NCBI GenBank assembly: GCA_947456995.1
Contig: CANGVB010000069.1
Location: 1-10,386, forward strand
DNA length: 10,386 bases
Source of the DNA: Bryobacteraceae bacterium
GTDB taxonomy: Bacteria; Acidobacteriota; Terriglobia; Bryobacterales; Bryobacteraceae
Reading direction: 5' to 3'
The position numbers and the translations under genes were made by a program. This document shows positions 1-6,615 of this stretch, piece by piece (the first letter of the stretch is position 1; each line of letters begins with the position of its first letter). The notes under the pieces are model-generated. The model was given only the letters and a program-made list of their open reading frames with translations, did no database searches and had not been told where the DNA came from.

Positions 1-25
1 CGCTGGTAGGCTATTGAGTGCTTCT

Positions 26-697
26 ATGATTCGAATCTTTTTTGTTGTTTGCGTTGCGTTGATGGCCCAGAGTGGGGGGCGTGATTTGTTTGATGGCAAG
101 TCACTTGATGGATGGATGTGGAGCCGGGAGGTTGCGCCTCCGAAGCCATCGTGGGTGGCTCGTGATGGCATGCTTGTTGCGACTCCAGGGCAGGGGAAGG
201 AGGTTTATCTTCTCACTCAGGAATCGTTTGAGGATTTCGACTTTACGTTTGAGTGGCGGGCTGAGGCTGGTGCGAATTCCGGGGTGAAGTACAGGATACA
301 GAGCTATGGGGATTCGACCCGCCGCATTGAGCCTACCGGGCTTGAGTATCAGATCACTGATGATGTGACGAACCCCGATGCGTTGTCGACGGTGCGGCAT
401 TCGGCTGGTGCGCTTTATGACTATGTTGCTCCTGTGAAGAAGGGGCCGGCTGTGGCGAAGGTATGGCATCAATCGCGGATTGTGGCGCGGGGCTTGCATG
501 TGGAGCATTGGCTGGACGGGGCGAAGGTGGTGGACGTGGATCTCGATAGCGAGGCGGCTGAGAAGTCGTTTGAAGGGAGCACGCGGCAGTCGCGATTTAT
601 GTTGCGGAAGCAGGCGGTGCGGAAGTCGCCGATTGCGTTGCAGATTCACGATGGGATGGTGGAGTTTCGCAATCTGAAGATTCAAACGCTAAAATAG
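26..697 (+). CDS. Secreted DUF1080 (3-keto-disaccharide hydrolase-like) protein
   Basis: Protein of 223 residues from the ATG at 26. A TTG at 14 in the same frame would add four residues, but the ATG puts a short charged start (MIRI) directly before a hydrophobic stretch (residues 4-13), which looks like a signal peptide. The mature part is one DUF1080 domain, a concanavalin-like beta-sandwich. Hallmarks are LFDGKSLDGW (21-30), the EYQITDD segment (107-113), SAGALYDYVAP (126-136), the HVEHWLDGAKVVD strand (158-170) and the terminal PIALQIHDGMVEFRNLKI strand (202-219). Members of this family bind or hydrolyse sugars, and some act on 3-keto-glucosides; the substrate here cannot be read. Length is normal for a single-domain member. 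Only a weak GAG at 16-18 precedes the ATG. The FmdB-type gene follows after 6 nt, so the two are probably co-transcribed. The fold call is firm; catalytic activity is inference. Confidence 0.88.
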   Translation: MIRIFFVVCVALMAQSGGRDLFDGKSLDGWMWSREVAPPKPSWVARDGMLVATPGQGKEVYLLTQESFEDFDFTFEWRAEAGANSGVKYRIQSYGDSTRRIEPTGLEYQITDDVTNPDALSTVRHSAGALYDYVAPVKKGPAVAKVWHQSRIVARGLHVEHWLDGAKVVDVDLDSEAAEKSFEGSTRQSRFMLRKQAVRKSPIALQIHDGMVEFRNLKIQTLK

Positions 698-703
698 GCG
701 TAT

Positions 704-910
704 ATGCCTATTTATGAGTACCGCTGCAAAGAGTGCGGCAGCGCGTTTGAGAAGATTCGCCCGATGCGCGAAGCAGAAGAGCCGATTGATTGCCCCCGTT
801 GCGGACAGGTTGTGGCAAAGAAGGAATTGTCTGTTTGCTGCATGAGCGTGAGCGGTGGCTCTGGCAATGCGATGGCCGGGGGCTGTGGCCCGCGCGGCGG
901 CTTTACTTGA
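704..910 (+). CDS. FmdB-family zinc-ribbon protein
   Basis: Small protein of 68 residues that opens with the family signature MPIYEYRC. Two CxxC knuckles, C8/C11 (CKEC) and C30/C33 (CPRC), form a zinc ribbon. The C-terminal third is rich in Gly, Ser and Cys (C45, C46, C61), as is usual in this family. FmdB proteins are called 'putative regulatory protein' after a gene beside formamidase/amidase operons, but no molecular role is well established. The start lies 6 nt after the DUF1080 stop with no clear Shine-Dalgarno in the gap, which fits translation by re-initiation from the upstream gene. The family assignment is safe; a link to the upstream sugar protein is only positional. Confidence 0.9.
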   Translation: MPIYEYRCKECGSAFEKIRPMREAEEPIDCPRCGQVVAKKELSVCCMSVSGGSGNAMAGGCGPRGGFT

Positions 911-921
911 GCACGCTAGTG

Positions 922-938
922 AAGGCCCGTGTGGCCTT
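922..938. terminator. Small hairpin between convergent genes, possible bidirectional terminator
   Basis: A perfect 6-bp inverted repeat (AAGGCC at 922-927, GGCCTT at 933-938) with a 5-base loop sits in the 26-base gap between the FmdB stop (910) and the propeller gene stop (937). Its right arm overlaps that stop codon. Only a short ACTTT follows on the plus strand and no real T-tract is present on either side, so it is a weak candidate for an intrinsic terminator. Its position between two converging genes is the main support. Confidence 0.35.
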
Positions 939-3900
939 ACTTTAGAATCACTGCTGGAACGTCGGCGTCGCGAACTGTTTTGTTGAAGGTGACCAAGTCT
1001 GTCTTGAGGAGACCTTCGAGTTTGCGGAGCTGTGAGTTGGTTTTTGTGGCGAGGTCCTCAAAGACCTGATTGGATTGTGCGGTGGGTGCCGTGTCTGAAT
1101 TTTGAACTGTGCCGAGGAGTGCGGCTAGTTTGTTGTTCAGCTTGATGGGGTAGTTGAGGGGATCCTGGTTGCTGCGGTTCTTGACCTGGTAGAGTTCCTG
1201 TTCGATTTCGAGGAGGCTGGCGCTAAGCTTCTTGCCCGCTTCGACCGCGGCTTTAGCTGAGGGGAGTTTTGCGGCTTTGGCGACGAGGTCGTCGACTTGT
1301 TTGCGGGCGTCGCGGATTTGGATTACGGCGTCGTTGGCCTGGGTGATTTTGTCGCGGAGTTGCAGGGAGAGGTCGAGTTGCTTTTGCAGGTCGGCAATCG
1401 TGCTTTCCATGCGTGGGTCGCGGAGGAGTTCAAAGGGTTGTGATTGTGTCTTGCCGGCGGCGGTGACGCGGGCGGTGTATTTGCCGGGGACGGCGCGTGG
1501 GCCTCTGGAGTTGGCAGCCCAATAGATCATGCCGGGGAAGCTGGATGAGTCTGGATAGCGGAGATCCCAGACGAAGCGGTTGAGGCCTGCTTCACCTGGA
1601 GCTTTCGGATATTTCTGGACCAGCTTGCCGGCTGCGTCGAGGATTTCGATGGAGACATCTGTTTTGGCTTTGAGCCGGTAAGGAATGGTGATGCCTTCGG
1701 GTGGGTTCTGGCCGCCGGTTGGTGCGCGCAGGCCTTCGAGGTTGGGGCTGCTGCCGGCGTAGCGGTAGTTGGGTTTGGGTGCGTAGACGTAGAGGTCTTC
1801 TGTGGGGAGGCCTGAGGTCATCTGATAGAGGAGCGGGAGTTCGTCGAAGAGCCAGAAGGAGCGGCCTTGTGTTGCGATGACGAGGTCTTTCTCGCGCTTG
1901 TGGAAGGCGAGATCGGTGATGGGTACTACGGGGAGGTTGAGCTGGAAGGGCTTCCAGTTTTCGCCATCGTCGAATGACACATAAAGGCCCGTTTCTGTTC
2001 CGGCGACGAGGAGGCCTTTGCGGTTGGGGTCTTCGCGGATTACTCGTGTGAAGGCGTCATTGTTGATGCCATTTACGATTTTCTTCCAGGTCTTGCCGTA
2101 GTCGTTGGTGCGGTAGAGATAGGGGCGGAAGTCGTCGCTCTTGTACATGGTGCCAGCGAAGAAGGCTTTGGCTGGATCGTGCGGGGAGGCTTCGATGGAG
2201 TTGATCTGGATCCACTCGGGCATGATGTCTTTGGGGGTGGTGTTGGTCCAGGTCTTGCCGCCGTCGCGGGTTAGGTAGACGAGGCCGTCGTCGCTGCCGG
2301 TCCAGATGAGGCCTTTGGTGAGTTTGGATTCGTCGACGGTGAAGATCGTTGAGTAGTATTCGACGCTGGTGTTGTCTTTAGTGATGAGGCCGCCGGTGGG
2401 GCCTTGTTTGGACTTGTCGTCGCGGGTGAGATCGGGGCTGATGGATTCCCAGGATTGGCCTTCGGTGGTGGAGCGGAAGAGCTGGTTGGCACCAGAGTAA
2501 AGGACCTTGGGATCGTGGGGCGAGAAGAGGAGCGGGAAGTTCCACTGGAAGCGGAATTTCATGCCTTCAGCGCCGCCGCCCATGGGGTTGTCTGGCCAGA
2601 CGTTGACGCCGCGGGTTTGGCCGGTTACGTGGTTATAACGGGTGAGGAGGCCACCGTAGGAACCGGCGTAGACGATGTTGAGGTTCTTGGGGTCTGGAGC
2701 GATCCAGCCGCTTTCGCCGCCGCCGACGGGGTGCCATTCGCGATCGGAGATTATGCCGTTGTTGCCCCGCGATTGGATCTTGATTGTGGTGTTGTCCTGC
2801 TGGGCACCGTAGATGCCGTAGGGGAAGTCTTCGTCGAGGGTGACGCGATAGAACTGGGCGGTGGGATGGGCCTGGTTGGTCCAGGTCTGGCCGCCGTTGA
2901 AGCTGACGTTAGCGCCGCCGTCGTTGGCCTGGATCATGCGTTGGGAGTCGTTGGGGGCGATCCAGAGATCGTGGTTGTCGCCATGGGGAGTGGGGATGGC
3001 GGTGAAGGTGCGGCCGCCGTCATCCGAGCGATGGAAGCTGACGTTGCAGACGTAGACGGTGTCGATGCGGGTGGGGTCGGCGTAGATGCGTGAGTAGTAC
3101 CAGGCGCGCTGGCGGAGGTTGCGATCTTCGTTGACGCGGGTCCAGGTTCTGCCGCCGTTGTCGGAGCGGAAGACGCCGCCGTCTTCGGCTTCGATGATGG
3201 CCCAGACGCGTTCTGGATTTACGGGTGAGACGGTGACGCCGATCTTGCCCTGGACGCCTTGCGGAGCGCCGGTGTTGTGGCCGATTTCTTTCCAGGTAAC
3301 GCCCGCGTCGGTGGATTTGAAGAGGCCGCTGCCGGGGCCGCCGGAATCGAAACTGTAGGGGGTGCGCTGGACTTGCCAGAAGCTGGCATAGAGGACGCTG
3401 GGGTTGCCGGGTTCGAAGATGAGATCGACGCAGCCGGATTTTTCACCTCGGGTGTAGAGCTGCTTCCAGGTGGTGCCGCCATCGGTGGTTTTGAAGATGC
3501 CACGTTCGGGGTTAGGGCCGGACATGTGGCCGATGGCGCAGACGTAGACGATGTCGGGATTTTTCGGATGGATGCGGACGCGGCCGATCTGGCGGGTTTC
3601 TGTGAGGCCGGTGTGCTTCCAGGTTTTGCCGGCGTCGAGAGATTTGTAGACGCCGTCGCCGTGGGAAGCGTTGCCGCGCAGAGCTTGTTCGCCCATGCCG
3701 GCGTAGACGATGTTGGGGTCTGAATCGGAGACGGCGATGGAGCCGACTGAGCCTGTCTTGAGTTGGCCGTCGCTGACGGGGGCCCAGCGATTGCCGCCGT
3801 CGATGGTTTTCCAGATGCCGCCGCCGGTGCCGCCGAAGTAGTAGACGTTGGGCTGGGAGGGAACGCCTGTTGCCGTTACGACGCGGCCGCCTCTGTAGGG

Positions 3901-3999
3901 GCCGATTGAGCGGAAGTTCAGTTCTTTGGCAAAGGGGACTTCATCGGCGGCTGCGGCTGTGAGCGAAGCAAGAAGAAAGAGGACGGATCCAAATCGCAT
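937..3999 (-). CDS. Large secreted Asp-box (BNR/sortilin-type) beta-propeller protein
   Basis: Protein of 1020 residues. A signal peptide covers about residues 1-18 (MRFGSVLFLL, then an alanine-rich cleavage region), so it is exported. Residues about 30-720 carry at least eleven Asp-box repeats (S/T-x-D-x-G-x-x-W type), at 64-72, 119-127, 170-178, 228-236, 278-286, 324-332, 365-373, 509-517, 576-584, 630-638 and 674-682. These make one or two beta-propellers of the VPS10/sortilin-xyloglucanase-sialidase superfamily. Residues about 770-860 look like an Ig/FlgD-like beta-sandwich with a VPGKYTARVTAAG strand. Residues about 865-1005 are helical, charged and Leu-rich, likely a coiled coil. Large proteins of this layout are common in Acidobacteriota and Bacteroidota and are often annotated glycosyl hydrolase, but no catalytic residues can be assigned, so enzyme activity is unproven. 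The start ATG lies 12 nt after the membrane-protein stop with no clear Shine-Dalgarno, consistent with the last gene of a three-gene operon. Confidence 0.9.
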   Translation of the reverse strand: MRFGSVLFLLASLTAAAADEVPFAKELNFRSIGPYRGGRVVTATGVPSQPNVYYFGGTGGGIWKTIDGGNRWAPVSDGQLKTGSVGSIAVSDSDPNIVYAGMGEQALRGNASHGDGVYKSLDAGKTWKHTGLTETRQIGRVRIHPKNPDIVYVCAIGHMSGPNPERGIFKTTDGGTTWKQLYTRGEKSGCVDLIFEPGNPSVLYASFWQVQRTPYSFDSGGPGSGLFKSTDAGVTWKEIGHNTGAPQGVQGKIGVTVSPVNPERVWAIIEAEDGGVFRSDNGGRTWTRVNEDRNLRQRAWYYSRIYADPTRIDTVYVCNVSFHRSDDGGRTFTAIPTPHGDNHDLWIAPNDSQRMIQANDGGANVSFNGGQTWTNQAHPTAQFYRVTLDEDFPYGIYGAQQDNTTIKIQSRGNNGIISDREWHPVGGGESGWIAPDPKNLNIVYAGSYGGLLTRYNHVTGQTRGVNVWPDNPMGGGAEGMKFRFQWNFPLLFSPHDPKVLYSGANQLFRSTTEGQSWESISPDLTRDDKSKQGPTGGLITKDNTSVEYYSTIFTVDESKLTKGLIWTGSDDGLVYLTRDGGKTWTNTTPKDIMPEWIQINSIEASPHDPAKAFFAGTMYKSDDFRPYLYRTNDYGKTWKKIVNGINNDAFTRVIREDPNRKGLLVAGTETGLYVSFDDGENWKPFQLNLPVVPITDLAFHKREKDLVIATQGRSFWLFDELPLLYQMTSGLPTEDLYVYAPKPNYRYAGSSPNLEGLRAPTGGQNPPEGITIPYRLKAKTDVSIEILDAAGKLVQKYPKAPGEAGLNRFVWDLRYPDSSSFPGMIYWAANSRGPRAVPGKYTARVTAAGKTQSQPFELLRDPRMESTIADLQKQLDLSLQLRDKITQANDAVIQIRDARKQVDDLVAKAAKLPSAKAAVEAGKKLSASLLEIEQELYQVKNRSNQDPLNYPIKLNNKLAALLGTVQNSDTAPTAQSNQVFEDLATKTNSQLRKLEGLLKTDLVTFNKTVRDADVPAVILK

Positions 4000-4011
4000 A
4001 CTTCGGGAAGT

Positions 4012-5052
4012 CTAGCGCAGAATCGGAAAGTATTCGAGACAGTAGATCCAGCAGCAAGTGAGGAGAAGCAGGAGCATTGCTTTGAGTTGGAAGTTTTCTT
4101 CTCTCGATTGCCACCAGGCGAGGATCGCTGGCGGCAGGATTGCGAGGGCGATGGCCCAATTGGGGTGGGTTTGGTAAAGCTCCCAACAGGCTGCGGCGAG
4201 GGTGACGCTGAGGCCGAGGGTCCAGCCGAGTTGTGGTGCGAGGGTGAGGATCAGAATGAGGACGGCAGTGACTGCGGTGAAGGCGAAGCGGAGTTGGAGC
4301 GTGAGATCGACGCCTACGGTGAAGAGTGCTAGCAGTGGGTAGCTGACCTGATGCCAGGCCTTCCAGGGGCGGGCTTCGATTGGTGTTGTGTCTGGAACTG
4401 CTTTGGTGAGCAGCGCGCCGAGGATCAGGCCGAAGGTGAATTCCATCATCTTCCAGCCGGGGAAATCTGTGCTGGGGACGAGGTTAAAGAAGGTGCCGCC
4501 GCCGAAGCCGAGTGCTCCGCCGAGGGTGCCCCAGAGGGCGAAGCGGTAGGCGATGGGGTTGCGGACCAGTAGCAGGACGGCCAGGGCGGAGAGGGCGAGG
4601 CCGGCCCAGATTTCTTCTCGCGGGCGGATGAGGCGGTTGGAGAAGTAGATGAGCTTGGGTTGGTTGATGAGCATCCATCCGGCTTGTGTTGCGACCATGA
4701 GGAAGAGCGAGACACGGACGGGACGTTTGGGCATGAGCCAGGCGAGGCTAATGATGACGCCGCCGAGGAGGCCCCAGATTGCGCCTTTGACGGTGAGGCC
4801 GAGGAGGCCCCAGAGGCGAGTGTCTGGCTCGCGGAAGAGGCCGATGGTTTGGCCGTATGTCATCTGGCCGCCGAGGCCGATGCCGAGGGTGCAGAGGCCG
4901 ATGAAGAGGCTTGCCTGGCTGGCGGACCATTTCTTCTGGTGTGCGATGGCCATGGCCCAGAGGGCACCGGGGATCATTGCGCCCAAGGGGCCGCCGCCGA
5001 TTGAGCCACGGAGGGCCCAACCGATCGACATCATCAATGCGGGGAGAAGCAC
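4012..5052 (-). CDS. Polytopic membrane protein of unknown function
   Basis: Protein of 346 residues with about 10-12 predicted membrane segments, roughly at residues 22-37, 48-65, 83-106, 113-130, 147-163, 168-188, 203-217, 237-250, 253-272, 275-290, 298-314 and 323-341. The N-terminus has a striking GWALRGSIGGG motif (11-21) with an Arg inside or beside the first helix, followed by a Gly/Pro-rich AMIPGALWAMAIA helix. A second Gly cluster, GFGGGTFF, lies at 182-189. I recall similar GW-x-x-RG-x-x-G starts in uncharacterised membrane proteins of other phyla but cannot name a function. The GTG start shares its first G with the TAG stop of the upstream nitroreductase (TAGTG), so translation is probably coupled. 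An ATG six codons in (5034) is an alternative start, but has no better ribosome site. The propeller gene follows 12 nt downstream. It could be a transporter or an integral membrane enzyme. Confidence 0.85.
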   Translation of the reverse strand: MLLPALMMSIGWALRGSIGGGPLGAMIPGALWAMAIAHQKKWSASQASLFIGLCTLGIGLGGQMTYGQTIGLFREPDTRLWGLLGLTVKGAIWGLLGGVIISLAWLMPKRPVRVSLFLMVATQAGWMLINQPKLIYFSNRLIRPREEIWAGLALSALAVLLLVRNPIAYRFALWGTLGGALGFGGGTFFNLVPSTDFPGWKMMEFTFGLILGALLTKAVPDTTPIEARPWKAWHQVSYPLLALFTVGVDLTLQLRFAFTAVTAVLILILTLAPQLGWTLGLSVTLAAACWELYQTHPNWAIALAILPPAILAWWQSREENFQLKAMLLLLLTCCWIYCLEYFPILR

Positions 5053-5642
5053 TAGACGATCTTAGCGACTTCTTCGAAGGGGAGTCTGGGGCCGCGGGGA
5101 CGGAGTTTGGATTTCTCGCCGTAACCGAGGTTGCAGAGGAAGTTGGATTTGTAGCTGGTGCCAGCGAAGAAGGCTTCGTCGACGGCGGCATTGTTGAAGC
5201 CGGACATGGGGCCGCAATCGAGGCCGTAGCCACGAGCAGCAATCATGAAGTAGGCGGCCTGGAGAGTGCTGTTGCGGAAGGCGAAACGTTCAGTGAATTC
5301 GGGTTTACCTTCGAACATGGGTATGACGTTTTGGTGTGACCAGAGACGATCCATCTTCTTGTAGAATTCCTGATCGTCGGCGAAGATGGCGGTGACCGGG
5401 GCCTGCATCGTTTGGTTCACGTTGCCTGGCATCAGGCAGGGCTTGAGTTTTTCTTTTGCTTCGGGGGTGCTGACGAAGATCACGCGGAGGGGGCAGCAGT
5501 TCATGGAGGTGGGGCCCATCTTCATCTGGTTGTAGATCTGGACCAGCAGCGCTGGATCGACCGGAGTGTTCTGGTAGGCGGGGAAAGTGCGGGCTTCTCC
5601 GAAGAGGAGGTCAAAGCTAACGTCGTCGATTCTTGTCATCAT
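5052..5642 (-). CDS. rutE: RutE-type malonic semialdehyde reductase / nitroreductase-family flavoprotein
   Basis: Protein of 196 residues, the usual size for RutE. It follows E. coli RutE (as I recall it) along the whole length: MGPTSMNCCPLR (42-53, FMN-binding loop), NVNQTMQAPVTAI (74-86), AFRNSTLQAAY (121-131), GLDCGPMSGF (140-149), DEAFFAG (155-161) and KSNFLCNLGYG (165-175). RutE binds FMN and uses NAD(P)H to reduce malonic semialdehyde to 3-hydroxypropionate at the end of the Rut uracil pathway; relatives reduce other aldehydes or nitro compounds. No other rut gene is in the window, so the pathway role is uncertain while the fold and subfamily are clear. ATG codons at 5642 and 5639 are both possible starts, with no good Shine-Dalgarno before either. 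The gene heads the minus-strand operon, and its TAG stop overlaps the GTG of the membrane-protein gene by one base. Confidence 0.88.
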   Translation of the reverse strand: MMTRIDDVSFDLLFGEARTFPAYQNTPVDPALLVQIYNQMKMGPTSMNCCPLRVIFVSTPEAKEKLKPCLMPGNVNQTMQAPVTAIFADDQEFYKKMDRLWSHQNVIPMFEGKPEFTERFAFRNSTLQAAYFMIAARGYGLDCGPMSGFNNAAVDEAFFAGTSYKSNFLCNLGYGEKSKLRPRGPRLPFEEVAKIV

Positions 5643-5702
5643 CTGAAGGATAGCGGAGCGGGATTGAGATGTGGAAGAATCTGTTGTAACGAGGTTTCAC
5701 TA
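5643..5702. promoter_or_regulatory. Divergent intergenic region, presumed to hold two promoters
   Basis: These 60 bases are the only place where two genes diverge (nitroreductase leftward, dienelactone hydrolase rightward), so both promoters must lie here or run into the coding ends. I could not identify convincing -35/-10 pairs or an operator palindrome on either strand. The assignment rests on position only. Confidence 0.4.
5691..5694 (+). promoter_or_regulatory. Ribosome binding site fixing the dienelactone hydrolase start
   Basis: GAGG lies 8 nt before the ATG at 5703. The same frame stays open upstream to 5412, but that part is antisense to the nitroreductase. This site, together with the Tat-like N-terminus that begins at 5703, decides the start. 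Confidence 0.6.
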
Positions 5703-6614
5703 ATGAACGAAGACAACAGTCCAATTGGAGAGTTGGTCCACCTTTATGTGGACGGAGCGTTTGGGCGGCGTGAGCTGATCGAACGCGTGCTCAAGGTTAC
5801 TGGGAACATGGCTGCGGCCATGGTTGCTCTAAGTGGCTATGAGGAAATGAATGCTCAAGCGACACCAGTGCCCCCGGGGATACGCGTTGCTGAGAATGAT
5901 CCGGATATCGAAGCTCGCGATGTGACGTTTGCGGGTGAAGGCTCATCGATGTTTGGGTATCTTGTGATGCCGAAGCGAGCGAGGATTGAGCCGCAGCCAG
6001 GAGTGCTGGTAATCCATGAAAATCGCGGGCTTGTCGAGCATATTCGCGATGTCACGCGCCGGGTTGCCAAGGCTGGTTATGTGGCGCTGGGTGTGGATAT
6101 GCTGAGCCGCCAGGGTGGGACTGCGCAGTTTTCAGACCCAACGCAACTGACAGCCGCGTACAACAGGACGAATGCTGTTGACCGGCGTTCTGATTTGATT
6201 AGTTCGCTCGACTATCTGAAGCGGCAAGAGAACTATGTGATCCACGATCGCATCGGCGCAGTTGGATTTTGTGCTGGCGGTGGCATGGTTTGGGATCTGA
6301 TCGTCAATGTGAGCGAAGTTGCGGCTGCAGTTCCGTTTTATGGCACGCCTCCTTTGGTGGCAGAAGATGTTGCGAAGATTCGTACTCCTGTCCTTGGGAT
6401 TTATGGCGAGACGGACCGGAACTTTACTCGCAACATGCAGATCTCTGCCGGACTGTTGAGTGCTGCCAGCAAGACCTACGGGCTGCACATATACGAAGGG
6501 GTTGGGCATGCCTTCCACAACGATACCGGCGCTGCTTACAATGCGGCCGCTGCAATTGATGCGTGGGCCCGAACGACAGGCTTCTTCGATAAGTGGTTGC
6601 GGCGTCCCCGCTGA
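5703..6614 (+). CDS. Dienelactone hydrolase family protein with Tat-like leader
   Basis: Protein of 303 residues with an alpha/beta-hydrolase fold. The dienelactone hydrolase triad is complete: Cys190 in GFCAGGG (the nucleophile elbow), Asp238 in YGETD and His269 in GVGHAFHN. Glu106 in HENRG matches the glutamate that controls the Cys in the family. The lid-side FYGTPP motif is at 212-217. These enzymes hydrolyse cyclic esters such as carboxymethylenebutenolide; the real substrate here is unknown. Residues 1-53 are an added leader with twin arginines (GRRELIERV, 21-29), a modest hydrophobic stretch (MAAAMVAL, 36-43) and an AQA cleavage-like site (51-53). Homologues I recall carry a clear RRxFL Tat leader here, so export is likely but this version is degenerate. 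It is a single plus-strand gene between two minus-strand operons. Its TGA is one base from the stop of the convergent FKBP-DinB gene, leaving no room for a terminator. Confidence 0.9.
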   Translation: MNEDNSPIGELVHLYVDGAFGRRELIERVLKVTGNMAAAMVALSGYEEMNAQATPVPPGIRVAENDPDIEARDVTFAGEGSSMFGYLVMPKRARIEPQPGVLVIHENRGLVEHIRDVTRRVAKAGYVALGVDMLSRQGGTAQFSDPTQLTAAYNRTNAVDRRSDLISSLDYLKRQENYVIHDRIGAVGFCAGGGMVWDLIVNVSEVAAAVPFYGTPPLVAEDVAKIRTPVLGIYGETDRNFTRNMQISAGLLSAASKTYGLHIYEGVGHAFHNDTGAAYNAAAAIDAWARTTGFFDKWLRRPR

Positions 6615-6615
6615 T

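Noticed and set aside
1..25. Tail of an upstream gene ending at the TAG at 7-9
   Set aside because: Only two codons would be visible, which is too little to support a gene.
2404..3093. 229-codon open frame on the plus strand, opposite the propeller gene
   Set aside because: It is antisense to a clearly conserved protein, has a low-complexity Val/Gly/Ala/Asp-rich product with no recognisable domain, and arises from high G+C and regular codon use.
4649..5065. 138-codon plus-strand frame opposite the membrane-protein gene
   Set aside because: The product is Arg/Pro-rich and looks like the complement of hydrophobic codons; no ribosome site or domain.
5664..5690. TTGAGA ... TGTAAC as a promoter for the dienelactone hydrolase gene
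   Set aside because: The spacer is only 15 bases and transcription would start at or after the GAGG ribosome site, so it could not serve that start.
5412..5702. 97-codon upstream extension of the dienelactone hydrolase frame
   Set aside because: The extension is antisense to the conserved nitroreductase, while the ATG at 5703 has a GAGG site and begins a family-like leader.
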